From SZUA-309 sp050185825 (lineage in GTDB: Bacteria > Pseudomonadota > Gammaproteobacteria > Pseudomonadales > Azotimanducaceae), in NCBI GenBank assembly GCA_050185825.1, contig JBFWZA010000019.1:1-64000 (forward strand): a DNA stretch of 64,000 nucleotides, in the 5' to 3' direction. The position numbers and the translations under genes were made by a program. The notes under the pieces were generated by a model. That model saw only the letters and a program-made list of their open reading frames with translations, was not told the DNA's origin and searched no databases. Position 1 is the stretch's first letter; every line of letters begins with the position of its first letter. Shown here piece after piece: positions 43,814 to 52,838 of this stretch.

Positions 43814-44598
43814 GCGAAGTGATCGCCAGCGATCAGACCCACCTGGACTTCAATGAGATCGTGGCGGGACTGAACCGGTATCTGCGCCTCCGGACGACGC
43901 CCATCGGCATGAAGCTCTTCGAGCGGGCGGCCGACATGGAGGCCATACCGCGAATCCGGCGTCCCACAGCCATCCACACCACGGATCAGATCGTCGGCAT
44001 GGCATCGCGCAACGGCTGGACCGTGGGCATCACGGCCGACGATCTGGTGGGCGCGCAGTGCAGCACGGTGATCGGGCTGCATCCGAGGAGCGACGAGTGG
44101 CTGTCCGGCAGCCGCATGCGCGGTGTCTGGTATCAGGAGCCGGAAGACGCCCGGGCGCACCAGGAAGCCATGGACGTGGTGCCCCACGGCCGCTACGAAG
44201 CCATGGCCGTCAGCCCGCTCACCAGCGGCCGCCTGAACCCGCCGGACATCTGCCTGATCTATGCCACACCGGCGCAGATGATCCTGTTCATCAACGGCCT
44301 GCAGTGGACGGGCTATAAGAAGCTCGAGTGGGGGTGTGTCGGCGAGTCCGCCTGCGCGGATTCCTGGGGCCGGGCGCTGGCCACCGGCGAGCCGAGTCTT
44401 TCCATTCCCTGTTTCGCCGAACGCCGCTACGGCGGCGTGATGGAGGACGAGCTGCTGATGGCGATCCCGCCGGGCTATCTGCCCAAGGTCATCTCCGGGC
44501 TCGCGCAGCTGTCCAACAACGGACTGCGCTACCCGATCGCGCCTTACGGTGTGAACAACGACGTGCGCGCGGGCATGGGGGTGAGCTACGACACCTGA
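43810..44598 (+). CDS. DUF169-family protein
   Basis: 262 residues. The family (COG2043) is a cysteine-containing redox-cofactor-like group of unknown biochemical role. The start RYLRLRTTPIGMKLFERAADME and the central RLNPPDICLIYATPAQMILFINGLQWTGYKKLEW and WGCVGESACADSWGRAL blocks are characteristic. Cysteines in IPCFAE and WGCVGESACADS may bind a metal cluster. It is translationally coupled to the alpha/beta hydrolase, an unusual pair. Confidence 0.88.
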   Translation: MSEVIASDQTHLDFNEIVAGLNRYLRLRTTPIGMKLFERAADMEAIPRIRRPTAIHTTDQIVGMASRNGWTVGITADDLVGAQCSTVIGLHPRSDEWLSGSRMRGVWYQEPEDARAHQEAMDVVPHGRYEAMAVSPLTSGRLNPPDICLIYATPAQMILFINGLQWTGYKKLEWGCVGESACADSWGRALATGEPSLSIPCFAERRYGGVMEDELLMAIPPGYLPKVISGLAQLSNNGLRYPIAPYGVNNDVRAGMGVSYDT

Positions 44599-44616
44599 GC
44601 CGCAGCGGCGCCGCAG

Positions 44617-45663
44617 TCAGCCGTTAACCACTGCGGCGGCGCGGAGGTCGGAGAGCGCGTCGAACTCGGCCAGCACCCGTTCCCCGCCCGGCTCCGCCTG
44701 GATGATGGGCTTCAGCGTTTCGTACTGATTGGCGGCGGCAATGGCCGGCTGCTCGACCGTGGCCCAGCGGACCAGGCCATCCCAGAACCGGTCGATGAGA
44801 TCGCAGCCCCGCACCGTGCCACCATCCACCGTGTTCAGCGTGAGCTCCCGCAGCTCGCCCAGATAGAGGCGCAGCGACTCCACGTGAATGAGCTCGTCCT
44901 CACGGATACGGCCAACGATTTCCGCGGCCTCCTCCGCTTCCGCCCGGCGATCCGTGAACAGCGCCGGGTTGCGGAGAATCTCCTGAGTGGAGGCAAAGCC
45001 GATCTCCGCGCGGAACTCGATGAGCAGCAGGTTCATCAGGAAGCTCAGCATGGCTTCGATGCCGGGCTCGAGCTCCGGCATGAGCCGCTGACCGGCTTCC
45101 GGCCTGGCGATGGATTCCGGCGGCTCCACATCCGGATAGGCATCCGGGCCGAACGCCAGGTCGCGGGCGACGAACCACATCACGTCGTGACCGCCGATTC
45201 CCCGGTCCGGCTCGCCGCCCTCGTCGATGCCGTGCATCACCAGCAGACCCTTGTTGAGATGTCCCAGCGCCATGCCGGAAATATCCTCGACGATGACCGT
45301 CTGCAGATCCGGAAACGCCATCTCCGCGAGGATCCGACCCCGACCCTCGATCTTGCCGGTGATGGTGAGGCTGTTCCAGAACGGCCGGCCGATGCCATGC
45401 TCGAGCAGCAGCGTCTGCTGCGCCACGTTCGGCAGGCGTGCACCCGTGAGCAGCGAGGCATCCGCCGCGAAGAGCTCACCGCCGCGCTGGCGAAGCGCCG
45501 ACGTCCAGGCGGTGATTGCCCGCCTGCGTCCCCGGGAGCGCGGCGGCAGATAGCGGCCCTCGGCATCGAAGCCGCCGTGCATCCGCACTCCGGCGCGCTC
45601 GTGCAGCGTCGCGTACTCGTGGTCGTCGTAGAGCTCTTCCTCGGTGAAACGGAGCTGGGTCAT
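44617..45663 (-). CDS. Ferritin-like fold protein of unknown function
   Basis: 348 residues. The helical blocks LSFLMNLLLIEFRAEIGFASTQEIL and IVGRIREDELIHVESLRLYLGELREL carry the pattern of a four-helix di-iron protein, with E-x-x-H (ELIH) in the second. An earlier helix (VEDISGMALGHLNKGLLVMHGIDE) may supply the first ligands. No known family is obvious, and the length is double that of ferritin. It may be a di-iron oxidase/oxygenase. Start ATG at 45663 follows GGGGGAAG. It is the last gene of the NAD-glutamate dehydrogenase operon, 62 bases after it. Confidence 0.7.
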   Translation of the reverse strand: MTQLRFTEEELYDDHEYATLHERAGVRMHGGFDAEGRYLPPRSRGRRRAITAWTSALRQRGGELFAADASLLTGARLPNVAQQTLLLEHGIGRPFWNSLTITGKIEGRGRILAEMAFPDLQTVIVEDISGMALGHLNKGLLVMHGIDEGGEPDRGIGGHDVMWFVARDLAFGPDAYPDVEPPESIARPEAGQRLMPELEPGIEAMLSFLMNLLLIEFRAEIGFASTQEILRNPALFTDRRAEAEEAAEIVGRIREDELIHVESLRLYLGELRELTLNTVDGGTVRGCDLIDRFWDGLVRWATVEQPAIAAANQYETLKPIIQAEPGGERVLAEFDALSDLRAAAVVNG

Positions 45664-45725
45664 CGCGACTTCCCCCACCTGCAAGTTCGAACAGTGCGTT
45701 CAGACGTCCGTTATATCAGAATCCC

Positions 45726-48700
45726 TCACCCGGCGTCCTGCCGGCCGAGGTCCGACAGCTTCCGGCAGGTCATCGCGAACATGGAGAAATCCTGCTGGGC
45801 CGCATGCTGGGCATTGCCGATCACCCGCCGCCAATCGGCGACGAACCGCTCCTGCTGGGTCATCCAGCGGTCGATGTCGCCGTCGGCTTCGGACAGCACG
45901 CTGACCGCCAGCCGTCCCTGCTGCGTCATCACGTCGTCGAGCAGCGCATCGCGCTCCATGGCCTGCCAGTGGCTGGCCGGTGAAATCTGCGCCAGCTGGT
46001 CGGACAACCAGTCGGTCTGCAGCTTTTCGGAGAGGCCGACGAAGATCTCACCCGTCGTGATCACGTCCTCGCCCGTGGCGTCGGACGCATCGACGATGGA
46101 GAGTGCATCGGCCAGCCGCGACGCCCTGGCCGTGCGTCGGGCGAGCGACGCTTCCACGCCCGCCTCGATAAGGGCATCGACCGCCGTTTGCCAGTCGTCC
46201 TTCTCGCTCCGGCTCATCAGCGACGAGCGGTTCTCCATGAGCGTGGCGATCCGCTGCTGGCAGCCATCCACGAATGCCTGCACGCTGCCGAGACCCCGGC
46301 GATGCCGGAGGATCCAGCGGGTGGTTCGCCGCCCGAGGCGCATGAGGTCCAGAAGCATCTCGAGACGCACCTTCTCGGGCACGTTCTGCTGTTCCTCCAC
46401 CGCATCGAACCAGGCACGCATGCCGAATGCCTCCACGAAGGCGTAGTAGGCCCGAACCATGGTTTCCATGCTCCCACCCACGAACTCCAGCAGGTGGACG
46501 ACGAAGGTGATACCCATGTGGTCCACCAGGCTGTTGGCCACCTGGCTGGCCACGATCTGCTTGCGCAGCGGGTGCTCGAGGATCACCTGGCCGTGGCGCT
46601 CGCGCAGCGTCGCGGGCACCGCGCCCAGGATCTCCCGGTGCACGAGCGGATCGCGATCGACGTCCGTCGTCACGAGCGTGCGCTTGATGTGGATCTTGGC
46701 GTAGGCGAGCAGCACGGCAAGCTCGGGACGCGTCAGTGACTGTCCCGGGCGTTCCGTGAGCTCCTCGTCCGAAGGCAGGAACTCCAGCGCCCGGTCGAGA
46801 CCGGCAGCGCTCTCCATGAAGGTGATGAACCGCCGGTACTCCGACTGGCGGGTGCCGGCGTGCAGGAGGGCCAGACTCAACGTCCGCGTCTGCCGGCGGT
46901 TGTTGTCGAGCACCAGCTCCGCCACCTCGTCGGTCATCTCCTCGAGGAGCACGTTGCGCTGCTTCGGCGTCATGTCGCCGGCCGCGACCATGCCGTTCAG
47001 CGCCACCTTGATGTTCACCTCGTGGTCGGAGCAGTCAACGCCGGCAGAGTTGTCGATGAAGTCCGTGTTGACCGAGCCGCCGGCGAGCGCGAACTGTATC
47101 CGCGCGCGCTGGGTGAGACCCAGATTGCCGCCCTCACCGAACACCCGGGCACGGAGGTCCCGGGCGTTCACCCGCAGGTGGTCGTTCGCCCGGTCTCCCA
47201 CCTCCGCATCGGTTTCGGTGCTCGCCTTCACATACGTGCCGATCCCGCCGTTCCAGATCAGGTCGACGGACGACTTGAGCAGCTCGTGGATCAGCTCATC
47301 CGGCGCCAGCCGGTCCGCCGGGATTCCGAAGCGCGCCTTGACCTCCGCGGAGAGCCGGATCGACTTGTCCTTGCGGGAGAACACGCCACCTCCGGCGGAG
47401 ATCTTCGCGGCGTCGTAGTCCGTCCATCCGGAGGCCGGACCCGCAAACAGGCGCTGCCGCTCGGCAAAGCTCACTTCCGGGTCCGGGTCCGGATCCAGGA
47501 AGATGTGCAGGTGGTTGAACGCGGCCACCAGCCGTATCGAGGGCGACAGCAGCATGCCGTTGCCGAACACGTCACCGCCCATGTCGCCGATGCCGAGCAC
47601 GGTCACCGGATCCGACTGCACGTCCACGCCCAGCTCCCGGAAGTGGCGCTGCACGGAGATCCATGCGCCGCGGGCGGTAATGCCCATCTTCTTGTGGTCG
47701 TAGCCGTTGGAGCCGCCGGAGGCGAAGCCGTCCCCCAGCCAGAAACCGTAGGACCCCGACACGGCATTGGCTTCATCGGAGAACGTTGCCGTTCCCTTGT
47801 CGGCAGCGACGACGAGATAGGGGTCGTCCGCGTCGTAGCGCTTCACCCGGTCCGGCGGTACGACTGCGCCTTCCACCAGGTTGTCCGTCAGGTCCAGGAG
47901 CCCGCTGATGAACTGCCGGTAGCAGGTTTTCACCTCGGGTCGGACGCCGCGAACCTCCTTCAGAACGAAGCCGCCCTTGGCACCCGTGGGCACGATCACG
48001 CCGTTCTTGACGATCTGCGCCTTCACCAGTCCCAGCACCTCGGTGCGGTAATCCTCGAGGCGATCGGACCAGCGCAGCCCACCCCTGGCGATGGCGCCAC
48101 CCCGGAGGTGCACGCCTTCGAAGTGGGGGGCGCAGACGAAGATCTCGAACTCCGGCAGCGGCCGGGGCATGTCGGGAATCTCCCTCGGCGACAGCTTCAG
48201 TGCCAGAAAGGGACGTGGCTGACCGCCATCCGTACGGAAGTAGTTCGTCCGCTTGGTCGCATTGATCAGGTCCAGGATGCGCCGGAGGATCCGGTCCTCG
48301 TTCAGGAGCGCGACGTTCTCGAGCGCGGCGAGGATCTGCTGCTGCGCCTTGGCCATGGGGCCGGTCTCACCGTCCACCTGGAAGCGGGTTTCGAACCAGC
48401 GCAGCAGCATCCGCGATATCTGCGGGTGCGCGACCAGCGTGTCGCTGATGAAGGGCTGGCTGAATCCGAAGCGGATCTGCTGCAGATAGCGGGCATAGGC
48501 CCTGAGCACCGTCACCTGTCGCCAGGTGAGCCCCGCCGCCAGAATCAGACGGTTGAAGCCATCGTCCTCCACCTGCCCCGTCCAGACGCGCTCGAAGGCG
48601 TCGTTGAACCGGCCACCCACCTCGGCGATGTCGATGGCTTCGCGGCAGATGAGCAGGAAGTCGTGCATCGCCACGGTCTCACCCGTGTTCTTGCTGATCC

Positions 48701-50465
48701 GGTACGGTTGCTCCTCGATCACCACCAGCCCCATGTTCTCGAGCTTGGAGATGAGATCCGACAGCGGCAGCGGGCCGTGCAGGTGAAAAACCTTGAGCCG
48801 GATCCGGTCTTCCGCATCTTCCGGCAGGTGGTAGAACCGGGTCAGCAGCGGGTGCTCGGCCGAGAGCTGCTCGATGCTGGCCACGTCGTCTGCCGCCGTT
48901 CTCGGGCTGTAGCCTTCCCGGTATCCGGCGGGAAAGGCATCGGCATACAGTCGCTGGTAGCGGCGTCCAACCGTTTCCCCGAAGGCGCCGATGAAGGCGC
49001 GCACGAGCTCGGTGTTCCAGTCGCTGATGAGCTCGGTCACGCGCTGTTCCAGCACCCGGTGATCGAGGTCCACCTCCGTGCCGGGACGTATCCGGATGGT
49101 GTACTGGAGACGCAGCTGAATGGACTCCGACAGGTGGATGTCGTAGTCCAGGTCCTCGGCGTGAAAGGATTCCTTGAGCAGCTCCTCGATCTTCTGACGC
49201 GCGTGCGTGTTCCACAGATCTCTCGGCAGATAGATCAGGCAGTTCACGAACAACCCGTAGCTTTCCACGCGCACGAAGATCCGGATCACCCGCCGCTCGT
49301 GGATGTTGGTCACCGCGACGGCGGTCTCCAGGAGTTCGTCCGTGCTGATCTGGAAAAGCTCGTCGCGCGGGTAGGTGGCCAGCAGGTGGGCAAGCACCTT
49401 GCCGTCGAAGCCGCCGGGATCGAACCCCGAACGCTCCATCACGTTCCTGACCTTTCTGCGCACCACGGGGATCTCCCAGGGATCCTGCCGGTAGACGCGC
49501 GAGGTGTAGAGCCCCAGAAATCCGTACTCCCCCACCACCTTGCCGTCCCCGTCGAAACGACGGATGCCCACGTAGTCCGGATAAGCAGGCCGGTGCACAC
49601 GCGAACGGGTGCCGCTCTTCGAGAAAGCGATGAGCTTCGGCTCGAGCAGGAAGGCACGCGTGCGCTCCGCCTGCTCGGACAGCCGTCGCTCGCTGGCACG
49701 GGCCCGGAGCCTGAGCGTGCCGAGCGGCTCTCCCACCTGACGGATGCAGTCTCCGGCGTACTCGAACTCCCGGAATCCGAGAAAGGTGAAATTGTCCCTG
49801 GCGAGCCACTCGAGAAAGGCGAGGGATTCCTCGTCGGTTCCGGCACTGGCAATCGCCTCGGCGGTGACCTCCCTGAGCCGGGCCTTCATGGCGGCGAAGT
49901 CGCCAACCACCGCTTCCAGATCGTTGCTGGTAACCCGGAGCCGCTCCTCGAGCTCCGGCAGATCCGCGTCCGCCAGCCGGTCCACCTCCGCGTAGAGGAG
50001 CAGCTCCCGGTTCGGGTGACGGATGTCGCGATTCAGGGCGACGATGGCACCGCTCTCGTCCCGGTCCACACCGAACACCACGTTGTTGAGGTAGTGGGTG
50101 CCCTGGCCGTTCTGGGAAAACGCCATCAGCACCGAATCCACCACGAACGGCATGTCCCGGGTCATCACCCAGACCGTGGTGTGACGCGACTGCCAGCCGT
50201 CCCGCGCGTGCACGGGGTTCGCCACCTCGATCTGGATGGTGCCGGTGTCCCGGTGCAGGAAGCGCTTCCAGGTGTCGATGACGAGCGAGGCATCGTCCTC
50301 GGCACTGCGACCGGCAAGATCCGCCGGCGCGTTGCTCTCGAAGTTGAGCCGGGCGAACTCCGCCACGCGGCTCCGCTCGGGATCGTCCAGACGCAGAGCG
50401 ATCTGCCGCTGCAATCGTGCCAGGTAGCCGCTGACGATGTCCGCATCGCTTGCGGTGCTGCTCAT
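45726..50465 (-). CDS. gdhB: NAD-specific glutamate dehydrogenase, 180-kDa class
   Basis: 1579 residues. It oxidatively deaminates glutamate to 2-oxoglutarate with NAD, a catabolic route. The long N-terminal region contains ACT-like regulatory domains, and the central catalytic domain has PTGAKGGFVLKEVRG near 828 and the QKMGI (DHKKMGITARGAW) segment. The length matches the Streptomyces/Pseudomonas large GDH. It overlaps the site-2-type protease gene by four bases at its 5' end. A long open frame on the opposite strand is an artefact of codon bias. Confidence 0.95.
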   Translation of the reverse strand: MSSTASDADIVSGYLARLQRQIALRLDDPERSRVAEFARLNFESNAPADLAGRSAEDDASLVIDTWKRFLHRDTGTIQIEVANPVHARDGWQSRHTTVWVMTRDMPFVVDSVLMAFSQNGQGTHYLNNVVFGVDRDESGAIVALNRDIRHPNRELLLYAEVDRLADADLPELEERLRVTSNDLEAVVGDFAAMKARLREVTAEAIASAGTDEESLAFLEWLARDNFTFLGFREFEYAGDCIRQVGEPLGTLRLRARASERRLSEQAERTRAFLLEPKLIAFSKSGTRSRVHRPAYPDYVGIRRFDGDGKVVGEYGFLGLYTSRVYRQDPWEIPVVRRKVRNVMERSGFDPGGFDGKVLAHLLATYPRDELFQISTDELLETAVAVTNIHERRVIRIFVRVESYGLFVNCLIYLPRDLWNTHARQKIEELLKESFHAEDLDYDIHLSESIQLRLQYTIRIRPGTEVDLDHRVLEQRVTELISDWNTELVRAFIGAFGETVGRRYQRLYADAFPAGYREGYSPRTAADDVASIEQLSAEHPLLTRFYHLPEDAEDRIRLKVFHLHGPLPLSDLISKLENMGLVVIEEQPYRISKNTGETVAMHDFLLICREAIDIAEVGGRFNDAFERVWTGQVEDDGFNRLILAAGLTWRQVTVLRAYARYLQQIRFGFSQPFISDTLVAHPQISRMLLRWFETRFQVDGETGPMAKAQQQILAALENVALLNEDRILRRILDLINATKRTNYFRTDGGQPRPFLALKLSPREIPDMPRPLPEFEIFVCAPHFEGVHLRGGAIARGGLRWSDRLEDYRTEVLGLVKAQIVKNGVIVPTGAKGGFVLKEVRGVRPEVKTCYRQFISGLLDLTDNLVEGAVVPPDRVKRYDADDPYLVVAADKGTATFSDEANAVSGSYGFWLGDGFASGGSNGYDHKKMGITARGAWISVQRHFRELGVDVQSDPVTVLGIGDMGGDVFGNGMLLSPSIRLVAAFNHLHIFLDPDPDPEVSFAERQRLFAGPASGWTDYDAAKISAGGGVFSRKDKSIRLSAEVKARFGIPADRLAPDELIHELLKSSVDLIWNGGIGTYVKASTETDAEVGDRANDHLRVNARDLRARVFGEGGNLGLTQRARIQFALAGGSVNTDFIDNSAGVDCSDHEVNIKVALNGMVAAGDMTPKQRNVLLEEMTDEVAELVLDNNRRQTRTLSLALLHAGTRQSEYRRFITFMESAAGLDRALEFLPSDEELTERPGQSLTRPELAVLLAYAKIHIKRTLVTTDVDRDPLVHREILGAVPATLRERHGQVILEHPLRKQIVASQVANSLVDHMGITFVVHLLEFVGGSMETMVRAYYAFVEAFGMRAWFDAVEEQQNVPEKVRLEMLLDLMRLGRRTTRWILRHRRGLGSVQAFVDGCQQRIATLMENRSSLMSRSEKDDWQTAVDALIEAGVEASLARRTARASRLADALSIVDASDATGEDVITTGEIFVGLSEKLQTDWLSDQLAQISPASHWQAMERDALLDDVMTQQGRLAVSVLSEADGDIDRWMTQQERFVADWRRVIGNAQHAAQQDFSMFAMTCRKLSDLGRQDAG

Positions 50466-51643
50466 GCGTTCACTCCCGGGCTGTGCACCATCAGCCACCT
50501 GAGGATGTCCGAATGACGCAGCAGGCCGATCACCTCGCCGCCTTCCACCACCGGTACCGGATGATCCTGCCAGGCGGCCAGGGTCTGAGTGGCGTCCGTG
50601 GCCTTCACGTCCGGGCGGATGGCGCCACTGTCGGCGAGCGGCCGGGCGATGTCACCGAGGGTGGTGGTCTGCCGGGCCTCCACGGGCAACGCCAGCACGT
50701 CGTTGAACGACACCGTACCCACGCACACTCCGTCCCGCATCACCGGCCAGAGCAGCTGGTTACTGCGCAGCAGGCAGTCGTCCACGAACCGTGCGACGGA
50801 GAGCTCGGCAGCCGCCCGCTCGAAGTGGGTGCGCATGAGATCGCGGACCCTGAGCGGCTCCAGCACCTTCTGCGCGAAGGCCTGAACATAGCTCTGGGTC
50901 GCCAGGTGGCTCAGGAACCAGCCGATGAGGATCAGCCAGAGGCCGCCCAGGGAGCGGAATGCCAGGAGCTCCCACAGACCCAACCCCATGAGGATCCAGC
51001 CGAACCACTTGCCCGCCGTGGCTGCCGCCCGTGTGGCTCGCATCCTGTCGCCCGTGAGCCGCCAGACGATGGCCCGCGCCACCCGGCCGCCATCCAGTGG
51101 AAATCCCGGAATCATGTTGAAGATGGCCAGCATGAAGTTCACCGACCCGAGCCAGAGCAGGATCGTCAGGGTGGGACTCACTTCCGCCATGCCTTTCTCC
51201 GGGTCGCTGAGCATGGCCTCCAGGGTCTCCTCACCGAGGGACGTGCCGACGGCAAACAGACAGCCGAACGCGATGGCGAGGCTCATGAGCGGGCCGGCGA
51301 TGGCGATGACGAACTCGGCTGCTGGCGTTTCGGCCTCGCTCTCGATCTCCGCCATGCCACCGAAGAGGAACAGGGTGATGCGCGGCACCCGGATGCCGTA
51401 ACGACGCGCCATGATCGAGTGGGACATCTCGTGGGCCAGCAGCGACGCGAAGAAAAGCAGCCCGGCGGTGAGCGCCGTGGTCCAGATGGTGCCCGCAGGC
51501 CACTCCGGGTGCCAGACCGGAAAGACGCCGCTGCCCAGGCTGTAGACGATGAGACCGAAGATGAAAACGACGCTGAAGTCCAGACGGATCTCGATACCGA
51601 GCAGCGAGAACAGCCGGATGCCGCCGCGCGACGTGTCAGCCAA
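50462..51643 (-). CDS. Site-2-type M50 protease with CBS domains
   Basis: 393 residues. HEMSH (71-75) is the zinc HExxH, and NMIPGFPLDGGR (176-187) is the second zinc-ligand motif (LDG). About six membrane helices hold it in the inner membrane. The C-terminal ~140 residues are two CBS modules, which usually bind adenosine nucleotides. It may cut a membrane-bound regulator in response to cell energy state. It overlaps the acyl-CoA dehydrogenase gene by eight bases and GDH by four, so it is expressed with them. Confidence 0.9.
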   Translation of the reverse strand: MADTSRGGIRLFSLLGIEIRLDFSVVFIFGLIVYSLGSGVFPVWHPEWPAGTIWTTALTAGLLFFASLLAHEMSHSIMARRYGIRVPRITLFLFGGMAEIESEAETPAAEFVIAIAGPLMSLAIAFGCLFAVGTSLGEETLEAMLSDPEKGMAEVSPTLTILLWLGSVNFMLAIFNMIPGFPLDGGRVARAIVWRLTGDRMRATRAAATAGKWFGWILMGLGLWELLAFRSLGGLWLILIGWFLSHLATQSYVQAFAQKVLEPLRVRDLMRTHFERAAAELSVARFVDDCLLRSNQLLWPVMRDGVCVGTVSFNDVLALPVEARQTTTLGDIARPLADSGAIRPDVKATDATQTLAAWQDHPVPVVEGGEVIGLLRHSDILRWLMVHSPGVNA

Positions 51644-52835
51644 AGTAGACGCCTCCTTCCGTATTCCGGAGCTTGTCGCGGGCGATCACCATACGATGCA
51701 CCTCGGACGGACCTTCGCCGATCCGTTTCACGCGCAGCTCCCGGTACCAGCGTTCCAGCGGCATCTCCTTGGCCACACCCATGCCGCCGAACATCTGGAT
51801 AGCCCGGTCCACCACGCGGCCGGCGGTTTCCGTGCCGTAGAGCTTGCAGATGGACGCATCCACCTTCGCGGTTTCGCCGCGGTCGACCTTGGACGCCGCA
51901 TCGTAAACCAGCATGCGGGCCGCCCTGAGCTCCACCTCCGAGTCCGCGATCATCCACTGGACCGCCTGCTTGCCGGCCAGCATGCCGTCCCGGGTGGGTC
52001 GCTGCTTGACCCACCCGCAGGCCATGTCCAGCGCCTCCTGGGCGATACCGATGCATCCTGCAGCATAGGGAATGCGTGCATCCACGAGCCAGGTCTGCGC
52101 GACGCCGAATCCCCTGCCCACCTCGCCGAGCACGTTCTCCTCCGGCACCTCGCAATCCTCGAGCACGATCTCGTAGGGCGAGAGCGCCCGGATCACGCCG
52201 ATCTCGTTGAAGGAGATGCCCGGGAAGTCGGGCTCGACGATGAACGCCGTGATGCCCGGCGGCACCCCGTCACCGCCATCACTGGTGCGGGCGAAGATGA
52301 TGCCGAAGTCCGCACCTGCCGCACCGGTGATCCACATCTTGCGGCCGTTGAGCAGCCACTTCCCGCCCTTCTTCACGGCACGCGTGGAAATGTTGTTGCG
52401 CGGATCCGAGCCGCCAGTGGGCTCGGTGATCGCGACGAAGGCGCGCTTTCTGCCGTCGACGCAGGGGATACCGTATTTCTCGATCTGCGCGGACGTTCCA
52501 CCCCAGATGATGTTCGGCGGGCCGCCGCCGAAGGCGCCCAGCGCGGGCGCGTAAGCGCCCAGGCGACATTTGGCGGACTCCTCGGCGATGATCACCCGGG
52601 CCATGGCGCTCACCGGATTGCCGCCGTACTCCTCGGGCACGGTCAGCCGTGTCAGGCCCATCTGCTCCGCGAGACCGCGAAGATAGGCTTTGTCCTCCGA
52701 CGAGCAGCCGGTGGCGTCATGAGGCAGCCGGTCCTCGATGGGCTTGACCTCTTCGCGCATGAAGCGGCGTATCTGGTCCCGGAGCAGCATGAGCTCCTCC
52801 GGCAGCTGGAATCCGTAGTGACCGGGCTCGCTCAC
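51636..52835 (-). CDS. Acyl-CoA dehydrogenase
   Basis: 399 residues. AITEPTGGSDPRNN (about 132-145) and the C-terminal RIGEGPSEVHRMVIARDKL are the intact FAD/substrate motifs, so this is a full homotetramer-type enzyme. It oxidises an unknown acyl-CoA, electrons going to ETF. It lies three bases downstream of the TPP-enzyme gene. A substrate from the same operon (an alpha-keto or acyl acid) is plausible. Confidence 0.92.
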   Translation of the reverse strand: MSEPGHYGFQLPEELMLLRDQIRRFMREEVKPIEDRLPHDATGCSSEDKAYLRGLAEQMGLTRLTVPEEYGGNPVSAMARVIIAEESAKCRLGAYAPALGAFGGGPPNIIWGGTSAQIEKYGIPCVDGRKRAFVAITEPTGGSDPRNNISTRAVKKGGKWLLNGRKMWITGAAGADFGIIFARTSDGGDGVPPGITAFIVEPDFPGISFNEIGVIRALSPYEIVLEDCEVPEENVLGEVGRGFGVAQTWLVDARIPYAAGCIGIAQEALDMACGWVKQRPTRDGMLAGKQAVQWMIADSEVELRAARMLVYDAASKVDRGETAKVDASICKLYGTETAGRVVDRAIQMFGGMGVAKEMPLERWYRELRVKRIGEGPSEVHRMVIARDKLRNTEGGVYFG

Positions 52836-52838
52836 GGT

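Noticed and set aside
46860..50516. 1218-codon open frame on the plus strand opposite the GDH gene
   Set aside because: It is an antisense shadow caused by GC-rich codon bias; it has no family motifs or ribosome binding site and spans the whole coding region of a clear enzyme.
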